From: Ruegeria sp. EL01
GTDB taxonomy: Bacteria; Pseudomonadota; Alphaproteobacteria; Rhodobacterales; Rhodobacteraceae
Assembly: GCF_900313035.1 (NCBI RefSeq)
Contig: NZ_OMPS01000021.1
Coordinates: forward strand, 1 to 64,000
Length of the DNA stretch: 64,000 nt
Reading direction: 5' to 3'
The notes under the pieces were generated by a model that searched no databases, was not told where the DNA came from, and was given only the letters and a program-made list of their open reading frames with translations. A program made the position numbers and the translations under genes. Numbering within the stretch: position 1 is the first letter of the stretch; the number at the start of each line of letters is the position of its first letter. Of this stretch, positions 25,512 through 32,892 are shown piece after piece.

Positions 25512-26831
25512 ATGGACCTGAGCGCCCTGAATAATATTCGCGTCACCGCCTGTGATCTGAACGGACAGATGCGCGGCAAACGCGTGCCGCCTGAATATGC
25601 CAGCAAGCTGGACAAAGGGGCGGTTCGCATGCCGTTTTCCGCCCTGAATGTGGATTTGTGGGGGGCCGACATTGCGGGCAGCCCATTGGTGTTTGAAACT
25701 GGTGACGCCGACGGGATTTTGCTGCCGACAGGGCGCGGCCCTGTGCCAATGCCCTGGCTCAACTCTGAAACGGCTTTGGTACCGATGTGCCTTTACGATG
25801 ACGATGGCACGCCGTTTGCAGGTGACCCCCGCCATGCGCTTTCTGCTGTGTTGTCGCGGTATGCTGAGCGCGATTGGTCAATTGTTGCAGCGACGGAGCT
25901 GGAGTTCACACTGATCGACGCATCTGGCCCGCACCCGCAACCTCCGATCAACCCAATTACCGGCCGTCGTCTGTCGGAGGAAGCCGTTTTGTCGGTTGTC
26001 GAAATGGATGCGTTCGAGGCTTTCTTCACCGACCTATATGATGGTTGCGCGGCTATGGGCATTCCTGCGCAAACCGCGATTTCCGAAAGTGGAATTGGCC
26101 AGTTTGAAATCAACCTGAACCACCAGGACGCCATGCGTTGCGCAGATGATACATGGCTTTTCAAAGTGTTGACGCGCGGTTTAGCCAGAAAACACGGTTT
26201 TGCAGCCACCTTTATGTCCAAGCCTTATGCAGGCGACGCAGGCAACGGCATGCACGTTCATTTCTCTGTCATCGACAGCCAAGGTCGCAATGTGTTCAAC
26301 AATGGCGGTCCAGAGGGGACTGACATCTTGCGCTCGGCTGTCGCCGGATGCCTTCACGCCATGCCCGGCAGCACGTTGATCTTTGCACCACACGGCAATT
26401 CCTACACCCGTCTGGTGCCCGGCGCGCACGCCCCGACCGGCGCAAGCTGGGCCTATGAAAACCGTACCGCCGCCCTTCGCATTCCGGGCGGTGCGCCGGA
26501 ATCGCGACGCGTTGAACACCGCGTGGCCGGGGGTGACATTAACCCCTACTTGATGCTGACAGCCGTATTGGGCGCTGCCCTGGTCGGGATCGAAGACGGT
26601 CTGCAACCGCCGGACCCGATTTCGGGAAACGCATACGAAATCGCAGACCTGCCGCAATTGGCGTCCGACTGGGTATCTGCAGTTGACGCCTTCGAAACTG
26701 ACCAGATGGTCGCACGCATTTTTCCAACCGATCTGATCCGATACATGGCGATGACAAAACGCCAGGAAATTGCGCGCTTCGCAGACCGCCCCGAAGACCA
26801 GCACTGGCTGAGTTACCTCGAGGCGGTTTGA
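25512..26831 (+). CDS. glutamine synthetase family protein (gamma-glutamylpolyamine synthetase-like)
   Basis: 439 residues from the ATG at 25512, with CGGAGG five bases upstream. The N-terminal beta-grasp portion includes VTACDLNGQMRGKRVP; the catalytic part has AATELEFTLID, GIGQFEINLNHQD, FMSKPYAGDAGNGMHVHFSV and NRTAALRIPGG with the metal-binding Glu and His residues of the GS-III/PuuA-like group. The RGKR motif and lack of the adenylylation loop separate it from GlnA. It likely ligates glutamate to a polyamine or related amine. A second paralog lies 2 kb downstream. Confidence 0.85.
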   Translation: MDLSALNNIRVTACDLNGQMRGKRVPPEYASKLDKGAVRMPFSALNVDLWGADIAGSPLVFETGDADGILLPTGRGPVPMPWLNSETALVPMCLYDDDGTPFAGDPRHALSAVLSRYAERDWSIVAATELEFTLIDASGPHPQPPINPITGRRLSEEAVLSVVEMDAFEAFFTDLYDGCAAMGIPAQTAISESGIGQFEINLNHQDAMRCADDTWLFKVLTRGLARKHGFAATFMSKPYAGDAGNGMHVHFSVIDSQGRNVFNNGGPEGTDILRSAVAGCLHAMPGSTLIFAPHGNSYTRLVPGAHAPTGASWAYENRTAALRIPGGAPESRRVEHRVAGGDINPYLMLTAVLGAALVGIEDGLQPPDPISGNAYEIADLPQLASDWVSAVDAFETDQMVARIFPTDLIRYMAMTKRQEIARFADRPEDQHWLSYLEAV

Positions 26832-26867
26832 CCCCTCTTGCCCAGCGCTTCCGAGTCCGCTAGATTT

Positions 26868-26881
26868 AATTTGATCAAATT
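26868..26881. promoter_or_regulatory. 14-bp operator-like palindrome (AATTTGATCAAATT), copy 2
   Basis: Identical to the site at 25439-25452 and located only 10 bp before the ATG of the amidotransferase gene. Binding here would block transcription or translation initiation of the downstream operon. The shared site implies co-regulation of the two transcription units. Confidence 0.7.
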
Positions 26882-26890
26882 CGGTGACCC

Positions 26891-27571
26891 ATGAAAATCG
26901 GTATTCTACAAACCGGCCATACCCCTGACGTATTGAAGAGTGAGTTCGGGGACTACGATTCCCTGTTTCCGGCCCTGTTGGACGGAAACGGGTTTGCGTT
27001 CGAGACCTTTGCCGTCGTAGACGGGATCTTTCCAACAGGCGCGCAGGATGCGGATGGCTGGCTAATCACGGGCTCGCGCCACGGGGCCTATGAAGATTTG
27101 CCGTGGATCCCCAAACTTGAAGACCTGGTTCATGACATTCACGATAGTGGCAAACCTCTGATTGGTGTGTGCTTTGGCCACCAGATCATTGCGCAGGCCC
27201 TTGGGGGCGCTGTCGAAAAGTTTTCCGGCGGATGGGCTGTTGGGCGCACGGACTATGATCTAGGTGGCAAAAACGTGTGTTTGAACGCCTGGCACCAGGA
27301 TCAGGTGACTGTCTTGCCCGAAGGTGCGCAGGTTCAGGGGCAAAACGAGTTTTGCCAGTACGCAATGTTGTCCTACGGCGACCAGATATGGACTGTGCAG
27401 GCACATCCTGAATTTTCCGACGAATTCGTCGAAGGTCTGATGCGCACACGCGGCAAAGGTGTTGTCCCGGACAACCTGATGCAGGACGCCGCAAACCGAC
27501 AAACCGCCCCGGACGACAATGCTGAAATCGCACGATACATGGCGGATTTCCTAAAGAAAGCGAGGGCCTGA
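26891..27571 (+). CDS. class I glutamine amidotransferase-like hydrolase
   Basis: 226 residues. The nucleophile Cys94 is in PLIGVCFGHQIIAQALGG, and the other two members of the triad are His172 and Glu174 in VQAHPEFSDEF, so it should be active. The overall sequence is closest to the GMP synthase-like GATase domain. Since the gene overlaps a PuuA-like gene by one base and precedes puuB, it may hydrolyse a gamma-glutamyl intermediate, the step done by PuuD in E. coli; that is inference. It has no synthetase domain. Confidence 0.87.
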   Translation: MKIGILQTGHTPDVLKSEFGDYDSLFPALLDGNGFAFETFAVVDGIFPTGAQDADGWLITGSRHGAYEDLPWIPKLEDLVHDIHDSGKPLIGVCFGHQIIAQALGGAVEKFSGGWAVGRTDYDLGGKNVCLNAWHQDQVTVLPEGAQVQGQNEFCQYAMLSYGDQIWTVQAHPEFSDEFVEGLMRTRGKGVVPDNLMQDAANRQTAPDDNAEIARYMADFLKKARA

Positions 27572-28929
27572 TGGCCGATTGGACAAACGAACTGCCTCAG
27601 GCGGCGAAGCATTACCTCGAAGGCCGCCGGCTGGACGAGGTCGAGTGTATCATTTCTGATTTGCCGGGCATTGCGCGCGGCAAGGCGGTGCCCGCGTCCA
27701 AATTTGCGCGGCAATCCTACTTTTACCTGCCCGACAGTATTTTTTATCAGACGATCACCGGCGACTGGGGCGAAGCCGCAGGCGAAGACGGGTTTATCGA
27801 GCGGGATATGATCCTGAAACCGGATTTCTCGACAGCCACCGCCGCTCCTTGGACTGGTGATTGGACGTTGCAGGTCATTCATGACGCCTATGACCGAGAG
27901 GGTGAGCCGGTTCCTTTCAGCCCGCGCAACGTGTTGAAACGCGTTGTGCAACTTTATCACGATCGAGGATGGGACCCGATTGTCGCGCCCGAGATGGAGT
28001 TCTTTCTGGTCGCCCCAAACGTCGATCCGGCACAGGGGATCAAACCGATGATGGGCCGATCAGGGCGTCCCGCAGCGGCGCGACAGGCCTATTCGATGAC
28101 GGCCGTGGACGAGTTCGGTCCGGTGATCGACGACATCTATGACTTTGCAGAACATCAGGGGTTCGAGATTGATGGCATCACGCAGGAAGGCGGCGCCGGT
28201 CAGTTAGAGATCAACCTGCGCCACGGTGATCCGGTCAAGTTGGCCGATGAGGTGTTTTTCTTCAAACGCCTGATCCGCGAAGCGGCCCTGCGCCACAATT
28301 GCTTTGCCACCTTCATGGCAAAACCGATCGAGGATGAGCCTGGCTCGGCCATGCACATCCATCACTCGATCATCGATATGGAAAACGGTCAGAACATCTT
28401 CTCCGGCCCTCAGGGGGGTGAGACAGACGCGTTTTACCACTTTATTGCCGGACTGCAGAACCACCTGCCCGCCGGTCTGGCGGTAATGGCACCCTATGTG
28501 AATTCCTATCGCAGATACGTCAAAGATCACGCGGCCCCAATCAATCTGGAATGGGCGCGCGACAACCGCACCACGGGAATCCGTATTCCACTGTCAGGCC
28601 CCGAGGCACGACGGGTTGAAAACCGCATCGCCGGGATGGATTGCAACCCGTATCTGGGTATCGCGCTGTCGCTTGCCTGCGGCTATCTGGGCCTGACCCA
28701 GCAGGAACGCCCCCGCCGCCAGTTCCATGGCGATGCCTATGAAGGCGAAGGGGACATTCCGCAGGTGATGGGCAATGCGCTTGATCTGTTTGATGAGGCC
28801 ACCGCCTTGCACGACGTTCTTGGCCCAGAATTCGCACGTGTTTATGGCATCGTGAAACGGGCAGAATACGAAGAGTTCTTGCAAGTCATCTCTCCGTGGG
28901 AGCGCGAGCATCTTCTTATGAACGTCTGA
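27571..28929 (+). CDS. puuA: gamma-glutamylputrescine synthetase-like glutamine synthetase family protein
   Basis: 452 residues, starting inside the stop of the amidotransferase gene (TGATG). Features are those of PuuA: IARGKAVPASKFAR near residue 32, PEMEFFLVAPN, GGAGQLEINLRHGD, FMAKPIEDEPGSAMHIHHSI, then VNSYRRY and NRTTGIRIPLSGPEARRVENR. PuuA ligates glutamate to putrescine using ATP as the first step of the gamma-glutamylated putrescine pathway. Here PuuB follows directly; PuuC and PuuE equivalents are not in the window. Confidence 0.86.
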   Translation: MADWTNELPQAAKHYLEGRRLDEVECIISDLPGIARGKAVPASKFARQSYFYLPDSIFYQTITGDWGEAAGEDGFIERDMILKPDFSTATAAPWTGDWTLQVIHDAYDREGEPVPFSPRNVLKRVVQLYHDRGWDPIVAPEMEFFLVAPNVDPAQGIKPMMGRSGRPAAARQAYSMTAVDEFGPVIDDIYDFAEHQGFEIDGITQEGGAGQLEINLRHGDPVKLADEVFFFKRLIREAALRHNCFATFMAKPIEDEPGSAMHIHHSIIDMENGQNIFSGPQGGETDAFYHFIAGLQNHLPAGLAVMAPYVNSYRRYVKDHAAPINLEWARDNRTTGIRIPLSGPEARRVENRIAGMDCNPYLGIALSLACGYLGLTQQERPRRQFHGDAYEGEGDIPQVMGNALDLFDEATALHDVLGPEFARVYGIVKRAEYEEFLQVISPWEREHLLMNV

Positions 28930-28938
28930 GGCGACGCA

Positions 28939-30243
28939 ATGAACCTGCTCTATTCCAACGACCGCAAGGCCGAGTATCCGCCAAGCTGGTATGCATCAAC
29001 TGCGCATCCGATGGACCGTTTTCCTGAGTTGGAAAGCGATACCAAGGCGGATGTCTGCATTGTTGGCGGTGGATACACCGGTCTTTCAGCGGCTCTGCAT
29101 CTAGCTGGCGCCGGGTTTCACGTGGTGCTGCTTGAGGCGCATCGCGTGGGCTTTGGCGCGTCAGGCCGCAATGGCGGTCAATTGGGCAGCGCGCAGCGGA
29201 TGGCGCAAGAAGATCTGGAGCGCCTGGTCGGCGACGAAGATGCCGCCAAGCTTTGGGATCTGGCCGAAGACGCCAAGGATTTGGTCAAATCGCTGATCTT
29301 GAAGCACCAGATCGACTGCGATCTGAAGCCCGGGGTGGCCGAGATGGCGCTAAGCAGCTCTGAACGGCACGAATTGCACGACCATGCTGCGCATCTTTCG
29401 GGCAAATACGGCTATGATCAGATCGAGGTTCTGGATGCTGAGGCCGGGCACGCGCTGTGCCCCTCTCCGACTTATAAGGGCGGCTTTTTGGATATGGGGG
29501 CGGCTCATCTGCACCCGCTCAACTACGCTTTGGGTCTCGCCACTGCTGCTGCAAAGGCAGGCGCTTGCATTCACGAAAGCACCGAGGTGTTGAACATCGA
29601 ACAAGACCCGCGCGTTTGCGTTCAGACCGCGCAGGGGCGGGTTACAGCCGATCATGTCATTCTGGCCTGCAATGGATATCTGGGCGATCTGAACCGGCAG
29701 GTGGCCTCTCGCGTTATGCCGATCAACAATTTCATTGCCGCAACCGAGCCACTGGGCGCGGACACCGCACGGGTTCTGACCCGGGACGTGGCGATTGCCG
29801 ATACAAAGTTTGTCGTGAACTACTTTCGCCTCAGCGCCGATGGTCGCCTGCTGTTTGGCGGAGGTGAAAGCTATGGGTATCAGTTTCCGTCAGATATCAC
29901 CGCCACAGTTCGCAAACCGATGGCGCAGATTTTCCCTCATCTTCAAAATGTTAAGATCGAATACGCCTGGGGCGGAACCTTGGGCATCACGATGCGGCGG
30001 ATGCCCTATCTGACGCGGATTGCACCGAACATTATGTCCGCGTCAGGCTATTCCGGCCACGGTGTCGGCACGGCCACCCATGCCGGTCAATTGATGGCGC
30101 TGGCGGTACAGGGTCAAGCCGAAGGGTTCGACACTATGTCTCGCGTGCCTGCTTTGCCCTTCCCCGGGGGCTCCGCCCTGCGCAGCCCGCTTCTGGTGCT
30201 GGCGATGACCTGGTACGCGTTGCGGGACCGATTGGGAATCTGA
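28939..30243 (+). CDS. puuB: FAD-dependent gamma-glutamylputrescine oxidase
   Basis: 434 residues. The FAD-binding motif is VCIVGGGYTGLSAALHLAGA near residue 36, followed by GFGASGRNGGQLG. Later motifs AAHLHPLNYALGL, LLFGGGESYGYQF, and the C-terminal YSGHGVGTATHAGQLMALAV and PFPGGSALRSPLL match PuuB along the entire length, including an ending like YALRDRLGI. The enzyme oxidises gamma-glutamylputrescine to the aldehyde, releasing ammonia and hydrogen peroxide. The start at 28939 follows puuA by nine bases with GAGGCG upstream. Confidence 0.9.
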   Translation: MNLLYSNDRKAEYPPSWYASTAHPMDRFPELESDTKADVCIVGGGYTGLSAALHLAGAGFHVVLLEAHRVGFGASGRNGGQLGSAQRMAQEDLERLVGDEDAAKLWDLAEDAKDLVKSLILKHQIDCDLKPGVAEMALSSSERHELHDHAAHLSGKYGYDQIEVLDAEAGHALCPSPTYKGGFLDMGAAHLHPLNYALGLATAAAKAGACIHESTEVLNIEQDPRVCVQTAQGRVTADHVILACNGYLGDLNRQVASRVMPINNFIAATEPLGADTARVLTRDVAIADTKFVVNYFRLSADGRLLFGGGESYGYQFPSDITATVRKPMAQIFPHLQNVKIEYAWGGTLGITMRRMPYLTRIAPNIMSASGYSGHGVGTATHAGQLMALAVQGQAEGFDTMSRVPALPFPGGSALRSPLLVLAMTWYALRDRLGI

Positions 30244-30273
30244 CCCTCCTTTCATTGCGACAGTTTGGTGAAA

Positions 30274-30292
30274 TTTCGCCGAAGCGGCGAAA
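30274..30292. terminator. hairpin downstream of puuB
   Basis: A 7-bp stem TTTCGCC / GGCGAAA with loop GAAGC, 31 bp after the puuB stop. No T-run follows, so its role as terminator is uncertain. Confidence 0.4.
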
Positions 30293-30358
30293 GGGGTCTT
30301 GGCATTGGCAGGTCATTCAATTTAAATAAACGAAAGTTAGAATTCGGGAAAACCAAAT

Positions 30359-31573
30359 ATGACGCTGCCACCCAACGTCCATGACGCCGAACCCATCCCC
30401 GCAGCTGCGCGGGACGCCATTGATGTCCTGCTGCAATCGGGGGACCTGTTCCGCTATACCGCACCGCAGGACGCGCCAGTTGCCCTGCTCGAAGCAGAAT
30501 TCGCCGAACTGCTGGGAACGAAATATGCGCTGGCGGTGTCTTCCTGCTCGGCCGCGCTGTTCCTGTCGCTGAAGACATTGGATCTGCCACGTGACGCGCG
30601 GGTTCTGATCCCGGGCTTTACCTTCGCTGCGGTTCCCTCTTCGATTGTGCACGCTGACTGCATCCCCGTTCTGTGCGAAGTGGGCGAAAACTATCGCATC
30701 AACATGGCCGATTTTGCAGCCAAGCTTGAGGGTGTTCAGGCGGTGATCATCAGCCACATGCGCGGCCATACCTCGGATATGGACGCCATCATGGAGCTGT
30801 GTGATGCGCACGACATTCCGGTGATCGAGGACGCAGCCCACTCGTTGGGCACCACATGGCATGGGCGCAATATCGGCACCATCGGCAAAATCGGGTGCTT
30901 TTCATTCCAGTCCTACAAGATGATCAATGCGGGCGAAGGTGGCATCCTGATCACCGACGATGCTGATCTGGTGGCGCGGGCCGTGATCATGTCTGGCGCG
31001 TATGAGCACAACTGGAAAAAACACAAAGGCCCGCATGGCGACAATACACCTGAATTGGAACAGGCCTTTGCCAGGTGGCAGAACCAGTTGCCGCTTTATA
31101 ATCTGCGGATGAGCAACCTCAGCGCGGCTGTGATCCGCCCTCAGATCCCGGAACTGGCGCGACGGGTACATGACGGTTTGGAAAACCACGACTACGTGGC
31201 GACGCGCCTGAACACATCGCCCCATATCGACGTCCCTGCCCCGTTGGCACCCGAACGTCGTGCACCAGATTCGATCCAGTTCAATCTGGTCGGAATGGAT
31301 GACAGTGACATCCGCGCCTTTGCTGCAGCGTCCGAGGCGCGCGGCGTCAAGGTTCAGGTTTTTGGACTGAGTGAGGACAATGCGCGGGCATTCTGGAACT
31401 GGCAGTTCCTGCCTGAGGAATTCGACCTGCCCCAAACCCGCGACATGTTGATGAAAGCCTGCGACGTGCGCCTGCCAGTGCGCCTGACCCGAGATGAGCT
31501 GGACATAATTGCCGATATCCTGTTGGCGTCGGTTGGTGAAGTGACAGGCCCGGTCCCTGTTTATGGAACCTGA
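30359..31573 (+). CDS. DegT/DnrJ/EryC1/StrS family PLP-dependent aminotransferase
   Basis: 404 residues. The fold-type I PLP signatures are clear: YALAVSSCSAALFLSLKTLD, PGFTFAAVPSSI, IPVIEDAAHSLGTTWHGRNI with the PLP-contacting Asp, and the lysine in FSFQSYKMINAGEGGILITDD. Family members usually make amino sugars for surface glycans or antibiotics. No sugar-nucleotide genes are nearby, so the substrate is unknown. The N-terminus (MTLPPNVHDAEPIPAA) is typical of a soluble cytoplasmic enzyme. Confidence 0.87.
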   Translation: MTLPPNVHDAEPIPAAARDAIDVLLQSGDLFRYTAPQDAPVALLEAEFAELLGTKYALAVSSCSAALFLSLKTLDLPRDARVLIPGFTFAAVPSSIVHADCIPVLCEVGENYRINMADFAAKLEGVQAVIISHMRGHTSDMDAIMELCDAHDIPVIEDAAHSLGTTWHGRNIGTIGKIGCFSFQSYKMINAGEGGILITDDADLVARAVIMSGAYEHNWKKHKGPHGDNTPELEQAFARWQNQLPLYNLRMSNLSAAVIRPQIPELARRVHDGLENHDYVATRLNTSPHIDVPAPLAPERRAPDSIQFNLVGMDDSDIRAFAAASEARGVKVQVFGLSEDNARAFWNWQFLPEEFDLPQTRDMLMKACDVRLPVRLTRDELDIIADILLASVGEVTGPVPVYGT

Positions 31574-31580
31574 AGGTAAG

Positions 31581-31617
31581 AAACGAAAAGGCCCGCACTA
31601 TGCGGGCCTTTTCGTTT
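31581..31617. terminator. strong bidirectional terminator between DegT gene and phaR
   Basis: A perfect 17-bp stem (left arm AAACGAAAAGGCCCGCA) with a CTA loop. Read in either direction the stem ends in a T-rich strand (CCTTTTCGTTT), so it serves both the aminotransferase gene (ending 31573) and the convergent phaR (ending 31630). Confidence 0.85.
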
Positions 31618-31629
31618 ATTGATCCAAAA

Positions 31630-32181
31630 TCAATTCAGTTTTGACAGCTTCTGCTGAAGTTCAGCCAGCTGCTGTTTGATCTCATCGAGATCTTCCTTGG
31701 ATTTCGGTTGTTCTTCTTCCTTATCGGGCCCGGACCACTTACCGGACAGGCCCCCTGTCATCGCCTTTAAGAAAGCTTGTTGCTGCGCCTGCAATGCGTC
31801 GAAACCCGGCATCTGCGACATCGGGTTCATTGCGCTCATGTTCTCCATCATCTTGCTTTGGCTTTCGCGCAACATCTCGAAAGAGCTTTGTAGGAACTGC
31901 GGCATCACGCCCCCGCCTGGCACCATGTAGCTGCGCACAAGATCGTTCAGAACATTGACCGGCAGCACGTTCTCGCCACGACTCTCGTGCTCTGCGATGA
32001 TCTGAAGCAGGTATTGACGCGTCAGGTCGTCGCCGGTTTTCAGATCGATGATCTGTACTTCCCGGCCATTACGTATGAAACCCGCAATGTCTTCGAGCGT
32101 GACGTAGTCGCTGGTCTCGGTGTTATACAGCCGACGGCTCGCGTAGCGCTTGATCAGCAGTGGTTTTTCTTGATCCGACAC
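31630..32181 (-). CDS. phaR: polyhydroxyalkanoate synthesis repressor PhaR
   Basis: 183 residues. The N-terminal DNA-binding PHB/PHA accumulation domain is unmistakable: LLIKRYASRRLYNTETSDYV followed by TLEDIAGFIRNGREVQIIDLKTGDDLTR. A second accumulation-regulator segment follows (LPVNVLNDLVRSYMVPGGG) and the C-terminus is a coiled coil rich in Glu, Lys and Gln (KSKEDLDEIKQQLAELQQKL). PhaR binds both DNA and PHA granules and represses phasin and itself until polymer appears. Two TGCAGCACA motifs lie just upstream of its start. Confidence 0.94.
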   Translation of the reverse strand: MSDQEKPLLIKRYASRRLYNTETSDYVTLEDIAGFIRNGREVQIIDLKTGDDLTRQYLLQIIAEHESRGENVLPVNVLNDLVRSYMVPGGGVMPQFLQSSFEMLRESQSKMMENMSAMNPMSQMPGFDALQAQQQAFLKAMTGGLSGKWSGPDKEEEQPKSKEDLDEIKQQLAELQQKLSKLN

Positions 32182-32207
32182 CGTTTACCCTCCCCAAGGA
32201 TGATGCG

Positions 32208-32237
32208 TTGCAGCACAGGTTATGCGAGTGCAGCACA
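32208..32237. promoter_or_regulatory. TGC-rich repeats upstream of phaR (probable autoregulatory site)
   Basis: Two direct copies of TGCAGCACA, at 32209-32217 and 32229-32237, 20 bp apart (two helical turns), lie 27-56 bp upstream of the phaR start. PhaR of Paracoccus denitrificans is known to bind TGC-rich sequence and to repress its own gene. The match fits that pattern, though the half-site layout differs from the palindromes near phaP and phaZ. Confidence 0.55.
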
Positions 32238-32239
32238 AA

Positions 32240-32267
32240 AAGAAAGGGCAGGTCAATCGACCTGCCC
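32240..32267 (-). terminator. intrinsic terminator of phaP
   Basis: On the minus strand, stem GGGCAGGTC / GACCTGCCC with loop GATT is followed by TTTCTTTTT. It lies 49 bp downstream of the phasin stop and upstream of phaR, separating the two transcripts. Confidence 0.8.
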
Positions 32268-32315
32268 AGCGCGATAACACCAAATGGGAGGAATGGGTGC
32301 GTCTCGCGGACGTTC

Positions 32316-32762
32316 TTACTTGGCAGCAGTTGCTTTCTTGGCAGCGGCTGTCACATCGTTGGTGGCTTTTTTAACAGCAGCGGTTGCATCTTCTGCAACG
32401 TCTTTGCCTGCCGCCATCAGCAGCTCAACAGTTTCGGTCTGAACTTTTTTCGCGATTTCAGCGAAAGCAGCCAGGTTTTCAGCTGCAACTTCAGCCGACG
32501 CGCTTGCGAAATCGGTCGCTGCCTTTGCGTAATCCGCAGGGTCTGCCTTGGCTTTCGACATTTCAGTCATCTTTGCCAGGGTTTCCTTGGTCCACTTGCT
32601 GGAGATCTCAGCCGATTTCTCAGCAGCTTCCAGAGCAACACCCGACAGCTTTTCGTTCAGAGAAGCGGTCGATTTGAATGCGTCTTCCATTGCGGAGGTG
32701 TCCACAGGGAACGCGCCCATCATGTCTTTCATGATCGCGCTAAAGTCTTGAGTCTTTGCCAT
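32316..32762 (-). CDS. phaP: phasin (PHA granule-associated protein)
   Basis: 148 residues from the ATG at 32762, preceded by AAAGGA. The protein is mostly helical and Ala-, Lys- and Glu-rich: MAKTQDFSAIMKDMMGAFPV, SGVALEAAEKSAEISSKW, ETLAKMTEMSKAKADPADYA, and a Lys/Ala repeat tail (AVKKATNDVTAAAKKATAAK). This matches Rhodobacteraceae phasins, which coat PHA granules and control their number and size. A longer frame upstream is not coding. It sits between phaR and phaC; CTGC-N3-GCAG sites lie just before it. Confidence 0.88.
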   Translation of the reverse strand: MAKTQDFSAIMKDMMGAFPVDTSAMEDAFKSTASLNEKLSGVALEAAEKSAEISSKWTKETLAKMTEMSKAKADPADYAKAATDFASASAEVAAENLAAFAEIAKKVQTETVELLMAAGKDVAEDATAAVKKATNDVTAAAKKATAAK

Positions 32763-32825
32763 CGTACTAATCCTTTTTGCTGCGCCGGGCCCACCCCGGT
32801 TTTCCTCAGCTTGAAAACAATATGA

Positions 32826-32869
32826 TTGCTGCATTGCAGCATTGCAAGTTTTTTCTTGCTGCACTGCAG
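32826..32869. promoter_or_regulatory. probable PhaR operators upstream of phaP (two CTGC-N3-GCAG palindromes)
   Basis: CTGCATTGCAG at 32829-32839 and CTGCACTGCAG at 32859-32869 are two palindromes of form CTGC-N3-GCAG, 30 bp apart, 67-107 bp upstream of the phasin start. The first is embedded in further TGC repeats. PhaR from Paracoccus binds this class of site, so they likely mediate PHA-responsive control of phaP. They also lie just beyond the phaC stop. Confidence 0.7.
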
Positions 32870-32892
32870 AAAAAAGATGTTTCAAAATGAAA

